Positions 15,694-23,855 are shown, counted from the first letter of the stretch. The stretch is 34,862 nt of DNA from an uncultured Bacilli bacterium (GCA_910586295.1 CAJUGE010000010.1:1-34862), one strand, 5' to 3'. Notes: generated from the letters alone by a model not told the origin. Translations and numbers: made by a program.

Positions 15694-15761
15694 TAAATGC
15701 ACAACAAAAATTATGTTAAATGCACAATGAAGTTGAATAAACTTTCAAAATATGTTATATT
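15694..15761 (+). promoter_or_regulatory. Promoter with direct repeats before the AAA/DUF4143 gene
   Basis: Two identical 11-bp direct repeats TAAATGCACAA (15694-15704 and 15717-15727) lie immediately upstream of TTGAAT (15733-15738), 17 bp, TATATT (15756-15761) with a TATG extension. They look like an activator or repressor site. Confidence 0.6.
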
Positions 15762-15783
15762 ATACATAAAGGAGGCTTACAAA

Positions 15784-17067
15784 ATGGCTTTAACAAAAGA
15801 AAATTATACTAAAAGATTAATTGACGACGAAATCAGCGAACTTTTAAAGATATTTGGTGCTATAAGCATTGAAGGCCCAAAGTACTGTGGAAAAACATGG
15901 ACTGCTTTTAATCATTCAAATTCAGCAGTATTACTAACAAAATCAGATAATCCCAATTCTGATTACCAAAAAGCATTAATAAACAGAGAATTAATATACA
16001 CAAATGATTATCCAGAACTAATAGACGAATGGCAATCAATTGAACAAATATGGGATGATATTAGGACTAAATGTGATGAAGATGGAAAAAAAGGTAAATT
16101 TATACTAACTGGCTCATCAGTACCAGTAAACCCTGAAAAAATATTTCACTCTGGAGCAGGTAGAATATGCAAATTACATATGCATACCATGTCACTATAC
16201 GAATCTGGCGATTCAGAAGGAATAGTTTCACTATTAGATTTATTTGAAAATAAAAGTGTAGCAGTTAACTTAAAAAATAAGCCGAGCATAGAAAAATATG
16301 CAGATTTAATAATAAGAGGTGGCTGGCCAGCAAGTTTAAACTTTGATAGAAAAAATTATTATAGATTACCAGAAAGTTACATAGAAGACGTTTTAGATCA
16401 TGATATAAACTATGATGGAATAAAAAGAGATAAAATAAAAATGAAATTACTACTAAAAGCACTAGCCAGAAACGAAACCACCTTAGCGACTAATGAAAAA
16501 CTTATAAATGATATTGAAAACTACAGTACACAAGAAGAATACCAAATAAGTAGAAACACTGTCTCAGATTATCTTAATGTATTAGAAAATATACACTTAA
16601 TAGAAAATCAATTGCCTTATTCGGAAAAAATACGCTCAAGCATAAGAGTAGGAAAAAGTCCAAAAAGACATTTTGTTGATCCTTCACTAGCATGTTCGAT
16701 TTTAGGACTAAAACAAGAAGGACTCATGAATGACTTAGAATTATTTGGATTTATGTTTGAAGCATTAGTAGTTAGAGATTTAAGAATATATATAGAACAT
16801 CTAGGCGGACATATTTATCATTTCCATGATAACAATACTAAAGAAGAAATAGATGCAATAGTTGAATTAAAAGATGGCAGTTATGGAGCAATCGAAATAA
16901 AATTGGGAGTAGGAAAAATAGATGAAGCAGCAAATAACTTATTAAAATTTTCTAAAAATTGTAATATACCACCTAAATTCTTATGCGTAATAAGTGGAAT
17001 GATTGACTATGCATATCAAAGAAATGATAAAGTATATGTGCTTCCTATAACAGCCTTGAAGCCATAG
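15784..17067 (+). CDS. AAA family ATPase with DUF4143 domain
   Basis: 427 aa protein of the AAA_14/DUF4143 group. Walker A GPKYCGKT (residues 31-38), Walker B-like YPELIDEWQ and a sensor-like FILTGSS make up the ATPase half. The DUF4143 C-terminal half has a winged-helix stretch (EEYQISRNTVSDYLNVLENIHL), KRHFVDPSLACSILG and a PD-(D/E)xK-like EEIDAIVEL ... YGAIEIKLG. That last part resembles a restriction-endonuclease-like fold (D, then E-x-K). These proteins are widespread in gut bacteria and have no settled role. ATG 15784 is set by AAAGGAGG just upstream. It lies between priA and fmt under its own promoter. Confidence 0.88.
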   Translation: MALTKENYTKRLIDDEISELLKIFGAISIEGPKYCGKTWTAFNHSNSAVLLTKSDNPNSDYQKALINRELIYTNDYPELIDEWQSIEQIWDDIRTKCDEDGKKGKFILTGSSVPVNPEKIFHSGAGRICKLHMHTMSLYESGDSEGIVSLLDLFENKSVAVNLKNKPSIEKYADLIIRGGWPASLNFDRKNYYRLPESYIEDVLDHDINYDGIKRDKIKMKLLLKALARNETTLATNEKLINDIENYSTQEEYQISRNTVSDYLNVLENIHLIENQLPYSEKIRSSIRVGKSPKRHFVDPSLACSILGLKQEGLMNDLELFGFMFEALVVRDLRIYIEHLGGHIYHFHDNNTKEEIDAIVELKDGSYGAIEIKLGVGKIDEAANNLLKFSKNCNIPPKFLCVISGMIDYAYQRNDKVYVLPITALKP

Positions 17068-17088
17068 AAATAAAAAAAGGAGAAATCA

Positions 17089-18024
17089 ATGAAAGATAAA
17101 AAAGTAATATTTATGGGAACTCCAGACTTTGCTGTTCCAGTATTAAAAAACTTAATAGAAAACACTAATGTCATACTAGTTGTAACACAACCAGATAAAA
17201 AAGTAGGAAGACACCAAACCCTAGAACCAACTCCAGTAAAAAAAGAAGCACTAGAACATAACATAGAAGTTTTCCAACCTACAAGAATTAAAGAAGAATA
17301 TGAAACTATTATAAAATACAATCCAGACATAATAATCACCTGTGCTTACGGACAAATAATACCAAAAGAACTCCTAGAACTTCCAAAATACAATTGTATA
17401 AATGTCCATGCCTCACTTCTTCCAAAACTTAGAGGGGGTGCACCATTACATAAATCTATAATATATGGATACAAAGAAACAGGAATAACTATAATGTACA
17501 TGGCAGAAGGTATGGACTCAGGAGACATAATCACACAAGAAAAAATTAGAATAGAAGACACAGACAACGTAGGAACAATCCACGATAAACTAAGTGTGCT
17601 AGGTGCTAAACTTCTCATAAATACGTTACCTAGTATATTTGAAGGAACTAACGAAAGAACACCACAAGATGAAAATGAAGTAACTTATGCATACAACATC
17701 ACAAGAGAAGAAGAAAAAATAGACTTTAACAAAACAAACAGAGAAGTATACAACCAAATAAGAGGTTTATACCCTTATCCAATAGCCTTCACTACACTAA
17801 AAGAAGAAGTAATAAAAATAACAGAATCAAAACTTAGTGAAAAAGACACAGGAAGTATAGGGGAAATATCAGAAGTTTCAAAAGAAGGTTTAACGGTAAA
17901 ATGTGCTTCTAAAAGTATAATTATAACAAAACTAAAGCCTAGCGGAAAAAAAGAAATGAGTGTTAAAGACTTTATAAATGGAAGAAAAAAAGAAGATTTA
18001 ATAGGAGTTGTTTTAGGTGAATGA
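17089..18024 (+). CDS. fmt: Methionyl-tRNA formyltransferase
   Basis: 311 aa enzyme that formylates initiator Met-tRNA using 10-formyl-tetrahydrofolate. N-terminal formyltransferase domain: VIFMGTPDFAVPVL, the catalytic region NVHASLLPKLRGGAPLHKSI (Asn, His and GGAP conserved) and GMDSGDIITQ with the catalytic Asp. The C-terminal OB-like domain (NQIRGLYPYPIAFT) binds tRNA. Length is normal. AAAAGGAG precedes ATG 17089. No deformylase gene is adjacent, although in many Bacilli def lies near priA-fmt. It overlaps the next gene by 8 nt. Confidence 0.95.
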   Translation: MKDKKVIFMGTPDFAVPVLKNLIENTNVILVVTQPDKKVGRHQTLEPTPVKKEALEHNIEVFQPTRIKEEYETIIKYNPDIIITCAYGQIIPKELLELPKYNCINVHASLLPKLRGGAPLHKSIIYGYKETGITIMYMAEGMDSGDIITQEKIRIEDTDNVGTIHDKLSVLGAKLLINTLPSIFEGTNERTPQDENEVTYAYNITREEEKIDFNKTNREVYNQIRGLYPYPIAFTTLKEEVIKITESKLSEKDTGSIGEISEVSKEGLTVKCASKSIIITKLKPSGKKEMSVKDFINGRKKEDLIGVVLGE

Positions 18025-18781
18025 GAATATAAATAAAAGTGAACAAAATCAAAATTTATTAAAAAAATTTGTTCTGTATGGAGGTATATTCTTAGCAGGG
18101 CTATTTATTGTAATATTTAATCAAGTTTTTGATGTACAAAATGAATCTCAAAACAATAATAAAAATAATCCTAATCCAACACAAAATAAAACAGAAGAAA
18201 ACGAGACACTAAAAAAATTATCAGACATAAATGACAAGTTCTACAGTATGAACATACATTTAGTTTTAGATGATGATGCAATAACATTAGAATACCAAAA
18301 AGTAGATACAATAGAAGTTGGTATGAAAAAATATCATAAAGAACAGACAGAATACATTAAAGCAGAAAATACATACTACATAATGGAAAATAATAATTTT
18401 ATAAAAAACGATGAATTTATAGACTTTAATTTTGATAAAACATTTATAGACTTAACCAACATAAAAGACTTATTAAGATGTACAGGAGAATACACAAAAA
18501 ATACAAATGGTATTTATAATACTTTGGAATATACTTATTCGCTAAAAGATATAATAAAAATATACAATAACTATAACAATGCAAGCGTAATAGTAACCGG
18601 TAAAGGTGAAATAAAATTAACAGCATATTACAAAGATGAAACTATAAACTATATCGAAATAGACGCTACCGATTTATATAATCTAATAGAAAATAAAAAT
18701 CTAAATCAAGTTAAATATAAAATAGAAGTACAAGCAGAAAAAGAAGAAGATCCAAGCTGGATTTTAGAAAAATTATCATAA
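18017..18781 (+). CDS. Membrane-anchored extracytoplasmic protein, unknown
   Basis: 254 aa: a short cytoplasmic N-terminus, one transmembrane helix (about residues 17-36, FVLYGGIFLAGLFIVIFNQV), an Asn/Gln-rich linker (about 43-60), then a hydrophilic domain rich in Tyr and Asn. I recognise no family. It starts with GTG at 18017; GGAG at 18004-18007 supports this start, and the gene overlaps the end of fmt. The linker suggests a surface-exposed domain held off the membrane. It is co-transcribed with fmt by overlap, without any functional link I can see. Confidence 0.7.
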   Translation: MNENINKSEQNQNLLKKFVLYGGIFLAGLFIVIFNQVFDVQNESQNNNKNNPNPTQNKTEENETLKKLSDINDKFYSMNIHLVLDDDAITLEYQKVDTIEVGMKKYHKEQTEYIKAENTYYIMENNNFIKNDEFIDFNFDKTFIDLTNIKDLLRCTGEYTKNTNGIYNTLEYTYSLKDIIKIYNNYNNASVIVTGKGEIKLTAYYKDETINYIEIDATDLYNLIENKNLNQVKYKIEVQAEKEEDPSWILEKLS

Positions 18782-18807
18782 AAAGTAAATCTAATTTTGT
18801 CGTATCT

Positions 18808-18821
18808 AATGAAATTTCATT
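18808..18821. repeat. 14-bp perfect palindrome
   Basis: AATGAAATTTCATT, upstream of the small ORF at 18855. It may be an operator; it has no T-run, so it is not a terminator. Confidence 0.4.
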
Positions 18822-18854
18822 CAAATTAATTTATATTATATCTAGGTGATAAAA

Positions 18855-18944
18855 ATGAATGAAACAATTGACAAAAAGTTTAATGAATTAATCGACGAGC
18901 TAACTTTAAAAATCCTAGAAACTAAAGGGAAATTTAAAAATTGA
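18855..18944 (+). CDS. Small ORF (29 codons) with ribosome site and terminator
   Basis: Short frame starting MNETIDKKFNELIDEL and ending KFKN. AGGTGAT lies 7-8 nt before the ATG, an AT-rich TATATT/TATTAT box sits about 20 nt upstream, and a strong terminator follows 28 nt after the stop. The peptide is charged and likely helical, with no signal or membrane segment. It could be a small regulatory protein, the relic of a larger one, or the visible part of a small RNA. No family recognised. Confidence 0.4.
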   Translation: MNETIDKKFNELIDELTLKILETKGKFKN

Positions 18945-18972
18945 ATAATACTTATCTTGATAATCATAATAG

Positions 18973-19001
18973 AATTATGAAGAAAATTCATAATTTTTTT
19001 T
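18973..19001 (+). terminator. Terminator after the small ORF
   Basis: Perfect 9-bp stem AATTATGAA (18973-18981) with TTCATAATT (18987-18995) and a run of eight T. Confidence 0.85.
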
Positions 19002-19050
19002 AGCACAAAATATTATTTATCTCTAAAAATTTTATTCTATATAAACAAAA

Positions 19051-19102
19051 GCAATAATAAAAAATTTTTGAAGTTTACTAATTATTGCCTACATGCTATA
19101 AT
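19051..19102 (+). promoter_or_regulatory. Promoter with flanking inverted repeat, cation exchanger
   Basis: TTTACT (19074-19079), 17 bp, TATAAT (19097-19102) with a TGC extension. GCAATAAT (19051-19058) and ATTATTGC (19081-19088) form an 8-bp inverted repeat around the -35 box. Confidence 0.6.
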
Positions 19103-19129
19103 TTAAACATAAAATAAAGAGGGATTACA

Positions 19130-20080
19130 ATGTTTAAAGATATTTTAATTTTAATAATAGGTTTTATCATATTAATAAAAGGAGCAGATATATTTGTATC
19201 TGGTTCAAGTGGGATAGCAACTAATTTAAAAATGTCAAAGATGCTAATAGGTTTAACAATAGTTGCATTTGGAACATCGGCACCAGAATTTGCAGTAAGC
19301 ATAAGTTCACTATCAAAAAACAGTGGAGATATAGTTCTAGGAAACGTAATAGGGAGTAACATATTGAATGTATTACTTATACTTGGAACTGCTTCATTAG
19401 TACATCCTCTAACTGTAAAAAACCATACAGTAAAGAAAGAACTTCCAATAACAATTCTATTTACAATACTTTTTTCTGTACTTCTAACAGACCATGTCTT
19501 TGACAAAAAACTAATAAATTCTTTTACAAGAAGCGATGGAATAATATTGATACTATTCTTCTTAATATTTATATACTATCTAATTAACATGATGAAAAAG
19601 AAACAAGATAATTCTATAGAAGAAGAAAAAATAACAATTCTAAAATCGTTAGTATTCACTGCTACTGGAATAATTGCAATAATATTTGGTAGCAACTTTG
19701 TTGTAGAATCATCATCTAACATTGCTTTATCACTTGGAGTTACACAAAGATTGATTTCACTAACTATTATTGCTTTAGGAACTTCACTTCCAGAACTAGT
19801 TACAAGTGTAGTAGCGACAAAAAAAGGAGAATATGACATAGCTATTGGTAATGTAGTTGGAAGCAATATATTTAATATAGGAATAGTAATAGGTGTGCCA
19901 GTAGCATTATTAGGGACAATAGAAAATATTACAGTAAATTTTGTTGATTTAGTCATGATGATAGGCTCAAGCGTATTGCTCTTTATGTTCTCTTTTAAAG
20001 ACTATAGAATTTCAAAAAAAGAAGGCGCAATATTTATATTATTATTTATTCTATACTATATATATGTAATATTAGGTTAA
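19130..20080 (+). CDS. Calcium/sodium antiporter (CaCA family, YrbG-like)
   Basis: 316 aa membrane exchanger of about ten helices built from two inverted repeats. The alpha-1 motif (TIVAFGTSAPEFAVSI then GNVIGSN) lies in the first half and alpha-2 (TIIALGTSLPELVTSV then GNVVGSN) in the second. These carry the ion-binding Glu residues in APE and LPE. A charged cytoplasmic loop (MMKKKQDNSIEEEK) separates the halves. It should exchange Ca2+ for Na+ (or H+) across the membrane. Monocistronic, with an extended -10 promoter flanked by an inverted repeat. Confidence 0.93.
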   Translation: MFKDILILIIGFIILIKGADIFVSGSSGIATNLKMSKMLIGLTIVAFGTSAPEFAVSISSLSKNSGDIVLGNVIGSNILNVLLILGTASLVHPLTVKNHTVKKELPITILFTILFSVLLTDHVFDKKLINSFTRSDGIILILFFLIFIYYLINMMKKKQDNSIEEEKITILKSLVFTATGIIAIIFGSNFVVESSSNIALSLGVTQRLISLTIIALGTSLPELVTSVVATKKGEYDIAIGNVVGSNIFNIGIVIGVPVALLGTIENITVNFVDLVMMIGSSVLLFMFSFKDYRISKKEGAIFILLFILYYIYVILG

Positions 20081-20117
20081 AGTCACAAAAATTTCATAGA
20101 TAAAATGCGTGTTATAT

Positions 20118-20146
20118 TTGACAAAAAAAGTCTAACATTGTACAAT
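20118..20146 (+). promoter_or_regulatory. gpsB promoter
   Basis: TTGACA (20118-20123), 17 bp, TACAAT (20141-20146). AAAAGGGG lies before ATG 20170. Confidence 0.75.
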
Positions 20147-20169
20147 TATAATGGAAAAGGGGCATTGAT

Positions 20170-20490
20170 ATGATAGAAGAGAGAATACAACTTACAAAAA
20201 ATGATATTCTTGAAAAACAATTTAAAATCGATGCTAGAGGATATAGGCCTCAAGAAGTCGATAAGTTTTTGGACGTCATTATAAATGATTATGATGGATA
20301 CGACAACTTACTAGTACAATATGAGAATGAGATGCGTAAACTATTACAAGAAAATTCTAAATTAAAAGAAGAAATAAGAAAACTAAAATCAACTCTAAGC
20401 GTTGCAGAAACTAATAAAGGTGTAACGAATGTTGATATACTTAGAAGACTTGGAGAACTAGAAAAAATAGTATACGGTGAAGAAAATTAA
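20170..20490 (+). CDS. gpsB: Cell-division protein GpsB (DivIVA family)
   Basis: 106 aa cytoplasmic membrane-curvature-associated adaptor that links division and elongation by binding penicillin-binding proteins. The N-terminal DivIVA domain has LTKNDILEKQFKIDARGYRP and EVDKFLDVIINDYD; a coiled coil covers about residues 40-75, and a short C-terminal trimerisation segment is VDILRRLGELEKIVYG. The length fits GpsB rather than the longer DivIVA. It is followed directly by rnpB, as ypsB(gpsB)-rnpB in Bacillus subtilis, which supports the name. Confidence 0.92.
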   Translation: MIEERIQLTKNDILEKQFKIDARGYRPQEVDKFLDVIINDYDGYDNLLVQYENEMRKLLQENSKLKEEIRKLKSTLSVAETNKGVTNVDILRRLGELEKIVYGEEN

Positions 20491-20836
20491 ATATCTTAGG
20501 TAAACGCTGCATATAATTATGTAGAGGAAAGTCCATACTCGCATAGTCTGAGATGACTATAGTGTTTCGTGCTAAGGGAAAAAATAACCTTAGGTAGCCT
20601 TTGGCTAACGGCTCCAAAAAAGTCAAGACCTGACTTGAATAGGTATAAAAGTGCCATAGTGACGATGTCTTTTAGGAATAAAAGAAGTGGAACGAGGTAA
20701 ACCCCACGAGCGAGAAACCCAAATTTGGTAGGGGAGTCTTCACGAAAGAATTAAATGGAGTGAAGGAGTTTTTAAAAACTAGATAAATGTTTACCACCCG
20801 TAAAGGGCACAGAAAATGGCTTATTAGATATTTGTT
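20489..20836 (+). ncRNA. rnpB: RNase P RNA, bacterial type B
   Basis: Catalytic RNA that cleaves the 5' leader of pre-tRNA. Conserved segments are visible: GAGGAAAGTCCATACTCGC near the 5' end, AACCCCACGAGCGAGAAACC then TTTGGTAGGGG in the middle, and ACAGAAAATGGCTTA at the 3' end. The outer helix P1 forms between AAATATCT (20489-20496) and AGATATTT (20826-20833), which sets the ends; it begins at the gpsB stop codon. Type B is inferred from the Bacillus-like conserved blocks and gene order. Confidence 0.95.
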
Positions 20837-20854
20837 TTAATAAAGGAGAAACCT

Positions 20855-21361
20855 ATGAAAGAAATAGGAATAATATTTAAGGAAAAAAGAGAAGAAATTG
20901 GTATAAAAGCAGAAGAAGCTGCAAAAGACATGAATATAACAATGCCACAACTAGAAAATCTCGAAGATGGAAATGTTAATGCATTTAAAGATATATTCTT
21001 TTTGAAAGACTTAGTAAGAAAATATGCAGTCTACTTAAATGTAGACGAAGAAAAAATAATGGAAGAATTTAATGACTTTGTATTTGATTTTACTTCCAAA
21101 ATACCAGTTTCAGAAATAGAACAAAAAGTAAAAGAAATAGAAAAGCAAAACGAAATAGAGACTAGAAAGAAAATTTCATCACCATACACAAGAAAAAAAG
21201 TGCAAAAAGCAAAATTAAAACCAATATATATTGTAAGCATATTCGTAATAATTCTAATTTGTATAACATTTATAATTGTAAACATGGTATTAAGTAAATT
21301 AAAAGAAGAAAATATAATAAATATGTTAGGAAGTGATTGTATATATGAATTTACCAAATAA
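20855..21361 (+). CDS. RodZ-like helix-turn-helix membrane protein
   Basis: 168 aa: an N-terminal Xre-like helix-turn-helix (about residues 5-62, GIIFKEKREEIGIKAEEAAK, MPQLENLEDG), an acidic and basic coiled linker, and one transmembrane helix (about 122-147). The remaining about 20 residues are too short for the usual extracytoplasmic RodZ domain, so this is a short form. RodZ links MreB to the membrane during elongation. The order rodZ(ymfM)-pgsA-recA matches Bacillus and supports the call. AAAGGAG lies before ATG. It overlaps pgsA by 17 nt. Confidence 0.8.
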   Translation: MKEIGIIFKEKREEIGIKAEEAAKDMNITMPQLENLEDGNVNAFKDIFFLKDLVRKYAVYLNVDEEKIMEEFNDFVFDFTSKIPVSEIEQKVKEIEKQNEIETRKKISSPYTRKKVQKAKLKPIYIVSIFVIILICITFIIVNMVLSKLKEENIINMLGSDCIYEFTK

Positions 21362-21935
21362 AATTACTATATCAAGAATAATTTTATCAATCGTTGTGTT
21401 AATTTTGCTTGTTTTTCCTTTAGAAAAAATAGGAATAAGTTTTCCTACAATAGTTGTAAATGGGAGTATTCAAGTCGAAGTTAAATACTTAATTTGTGGT
21501 TTATTATTCTTTATAGCATCAGTAACAGATAGTTTAGATGGACATTTAGCCAGAAAATATAATATGGTAACTGATTTTGGCAAAGTCATGGATGCAATAG
21601 CGGATAAAATACTAGTAAATGGAGTATTAATAATAATGGCATGTACTGGTCGTTGTCATATGATAATACCAGTGATAATCATATCAAGAGATACAATCGT
21701 TGATTCAATAAAAATGATTGTAGGAAATAAAGTTGGTGCAGTAGGTGCAAGTAAAGCAGGAAAATTAAAAACTGCTTGCATGATGTGTGGAATTACATTA
21801 ATGTTATTTTATAACTTACCATTCGAACTAAAAGGTATAAGAGTAGCAGATTTTTTAATAATGGCTGCAACAGTACTATCTGTATTTAGTGGAGTGGAAT
21901 ACTATGTAAAAAACAAAAAATTTCTTTTAGACTAA
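21345..21935 (+). CDS. pgsA: CDP-diacylglycerol--glycerol-3-phosphate 3-phosphatidyltransferase
   Basis: 196 aa inner-membrane enzyme making phosphatidylglycerol phosphate, the committed step to phosphatidylglycerol. The CDP-alcohol phosphotransferase motif D-x2-DG-x2-AR-x8-G-x3-D-x3-D is complete (DSLDGHLARKYN, then TDFGKVMDAIAD). Several hydrophobic helices flank it. ATG 21345 is chosen over the in-frame GTG 21333, because AGGAAG lies 11 nt before the ATG. The cinA gene often found between pgsA and recA in Bacilli is absent here. Confidence 0.93.
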   Translation: MNLPNKITISRIILSIVVLILLVFPLEKIGISFPTIVVNGSIQVEVKYLICGLLFFIASVTDSLDGHLARKYNMVTDFGKVMDAIADKILVNGVLIIMACTGRCHMIIPVIIISRDTIVDSIKMIVGNKVGAVGASKAGKLKTACMMCGITLMLFYNLPFELKGIRVADFLIMAATVLSVFSGVEYYVKNKKFLLD

Positions 21936-21963
21936 AGTAATGCGAAATAAACATTGCTTTTTT
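21934..21963 (+). terminator. Terminator after pgsA
   Basis: AAAGTAATG (21934-21942) pairs with CATTGCTTT (21952-21960, one G-U), then T-run. Confidence 0.8.
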
Positions 21964-22006
21964 AATTTGTCTTAAAAATAAAAATTACAAAAAATATATT
22001 ATTTTC

Positions 22007-22149
22007 TTGACTTAAATGACTTCATTTTATAAAATAAGAACTACAAGTTCAAAAATAAAAAAAGAAATATTTGTTTTACAAAACAACTGTTCGAAAAAAT
22101 ATTGACAAAATAAAAAAATAAAGGTAAAATGTAATCATGAAGTAGGAGG
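22007..22149 (+). promoter_or_regulatory. recA promoter region with SOS-like sites
   Basis: Two promoters: TTGACT (22007-22012), 17 bp, TAAAAT (22030-22035); and TTGACA (22102-22107), 17 bp, TAAAAT (22125-22130). Next to each lies a GAAC/GTTC-type dyad: GAAC-N5-GTTC (22038-22050) and AAAC-N4-GTTC (22081-22092). The second differs from the Firmicute LexA half-site pattern at one base. AGGAGG at 22144-22149. Confidence 0.6.
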
Positions 22150-22161
22150 ACATAATAGATT

Positions 22162-23190
22162 ATGAGTAAATTAACAAAAAATGATAGTAAAGATAAAACG
22201 CTAGATCAAGTGTTACAAGATATTGAAAAACAGTTTGGAAAAGGTGCAATAATGAAACTGGGCGAAGATGGAGTAAAAGACATAGATGTTATTTCGTCTG
22301 GTAGTCTTATGCTAGATGTTGCCTTAGGAGTAGGTGGATATCCTAAAGGAAGGATAATTGAAATATATGGTCCAGAGTCAAGTGGAAAAACAACTTTTGC
22401 TTTACATGCAATTGCAGAAGTACAAAAAACAGGTGGAAGAGCTGCATTTATAGATGCAGAACACGCATTAGACCCAGTATATGCCAAAAACCTTGGAGTA
22501 AATATAAATGAACTATTACTAAGTCAACCAGACACAGGAGAACAAGCATTAGAAATATGTGAAGCACTTGTAAGAAGTGAAGCAATGTCTATAATAGTAA
22601 TAGACTCAGTAGCAGCTTTAGTTCCACAAGCAGAAATAGAAGGCGAAATGGGAGATAGTCATGTAGGATTACAAGCTAGATTAATGTCTCAAGCATTAAG
22701 AAAGTTATCAGGTGCTATTAATAAGACAAACACAATATGTATATTTATTAATCAATTAAGAGAAAAAGTTGGAGTAATGTTTGGAAATCCAGAGACTACT
22801 CCAGGAGGACGTGCTTTAAAGTTCTATTCATCTATTAGATTAGATGTACGTCGTGCAGAGCAAATTAAACAAGGAACAGATGTAGTAGGAAATAGAACAG
22901 TTGTAAAAGTAGTTAAAAATAAAGTTGCACCACCATTTAAAACAGCCGAAGTAGAAATAATGTATGGAGAAGGAGTAAGTCACGAAGGAGAAGTGGTTGA
23001 CTTGGCAGCAGAATTAAACATAGTAGAAAAGAGTGGAGCATGGTACTCTTATAAAGGAGAGAAAATAGGACAAGGAAAAGAAAATGTTAAAAACTTACTT
23101 AAGGATAATAAAGAATTACTAATGGACTTAGAAACACAAGTTAGAGAACATTATAATTTTAAAAGTTTACCTAAACAAACAGAAGAATAG
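22162..23190 (+). CDS. recA: Recombinase RecA
   Basis: 342 aa strand-exchange ATPase and SOS co-protease. Walker A GPESSGKT is at residues 70-77; further motifs are DAEHALDPVYAKNLGV, VIDSVAALVPQAEIEGEMGD (loop L1 region) and FINQLREKVGVMFGNPETTP (loop L2 region). The C-terminal domain is complete, with no intein or frameshift. The start ATG follows AGGAGG by 12 nt, a slightly long spacer. Gene order pgsA-recA-rny is that of Bacilli. Regulation by LexA is suggested by the dyads upstream but is not proven. Confidence 0.98.
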   Translation: MSKLTKNDSKDKTLDQVLQDIEKQFGKGAIMKLGEDGVKDIDVISSGSLMLDVALGVGGYPKGRIIEIYGPESSGKTTFALHAIAEVQKTGGRAAFIDAEHALDPVYAKNLGVNINELLLSQPDTGEQALEICEALVRSEAMSIIVIDSVAALVPQAEIEGEMGDSHVGLQARLMSQALRKLSGAINKTNTICIFINQLREKVGVMFGNPETTPGGRALKFYSSIRLDVRRAEQIKQGTDVVGNRTVVKVVKNKVAPPFKTAEVEIMYGEGVSHEGEVVDLAAELNIVEKSGAWYSYKGEKIGQGKENVKNLLKDNKELLMDLETQVREHYNFKSLPKQTEE

Positions 23191-23211
23191 CACTTTAATT
23201 AGTGCTTTTTT
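23189..23211 (+). terminator. recA terminator
   Basis: AGCACT (23189-23194) overlapping the stop codon pairs with AGTGCT (23201-23206), then TTTTT. Confidence 0.8.
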
Positions 23212-23275
23212 CTATATATAGTAATTTGAAAGAATATATAGTATAATATATACATAAAGAAAAAGGTGATAAATA

Positions 23276-23770
23276 ATGAAGAAAAAAAATATATTAAATC
23301 TTGGAATAATATTAATAGGAATTATTTTAATAATTTTTCTAATTATATTTATAATGAGCAAGAAAACTATAGTTAATATAGAATTGCAAAGTGACAACGT
23401 ACAAAAAACAATTTATAAGCTAGAAATCAAAAAAAATGGCGATTATAAGCTTATAACAAAAACTAGACTAAATGAGGAAAGTGAAGAAATAAGCGAAATA
23501 ACTTATAACGAAAAACTAACAGACTTAGAATTAGAAAAAATAAATAAAATCATTAAATATGTTAAAGAACACGCTAATATAAAAGAGAGTAAATCGTTTA
23601 AATATAATTATGAAAATGATACAAAATATGAACAAGAACTACTAGGAATATTAGAAAATATGATAATAGCTATAGAAAATATATCAATGAATGATATAAA
23701 AATTGGTGAAACAAATAGAAGAGACTTTGGAAATACAATGCTAGATAATATAATATCAACACAATTATAA
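23276..23770 (+). CDS. Small membrane-anchored protein, unknown
   Basis: 164 aa: a Lys-rich N-terminus, one long hydrophobic helix (about residues 9-28, GIILIGIILIIFLIIFIMSK), then a soluble charged domain. There is no lipobox Cys, so it is an anchored or signal-peptide-type extracytoplasmic protein rather than a lipoprotein. No family recognised. AAAGGTGAT precedes ATG 23276 and a TATAAT lies at 23242-23247 without a good -35. It has its own strong terminator, so it is a single-gene unit between recA and rny. Confidence 0.65.
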   Translation: MKKKNILNLGIILIGIILIIFLIIFIMSKKTIVNIELQSDNVQKTIYKLEIKKNGDYKLITKTRLNEESEEISEITYNEKLTDLELEKINKIIKYVKEHANIKESKSFKYNYENDTKYEQELLGILENMIIAIENISMNDIKIGETNRRDFGNTMLDNIISTQL

Positions 23771-23782
23771 ATATAATATTTT

Positions 23783-23817
23783 AAGTAAGTTACATTATAA
23801 ATTAACTTACTTTTTTT
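23783..23817 (+). terminator. Terminator between the membrane protein and rny
   Basis: AAGTAAGTTA (23783-23792) pairs with TAACTTACTT (23803-23812), with seven T. Confidence 0.9.
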
Positions 23818-23826
23818 CTAATCTAA

Positions 23827-23855
23827 TTGACTTATTAAGAAAATATGTTTAAAAT
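23827..23855 (+). promoter_or_regulatory. rny promoter
   Basis: TTGACT (23827-23832), 17 bp, TAAAAT (23850-23855) with a TG extension. It starts 10 nt after the preceding T-run. Confidence 0.75.

Noticed and set aside
15697..15783. Longer N-terminus for the AAA/DUF4143 protein
   Set aside because: It would cover the direct repeats, the promoter and the AAAGGAGG site; the ATG at 15784 fits the family start.
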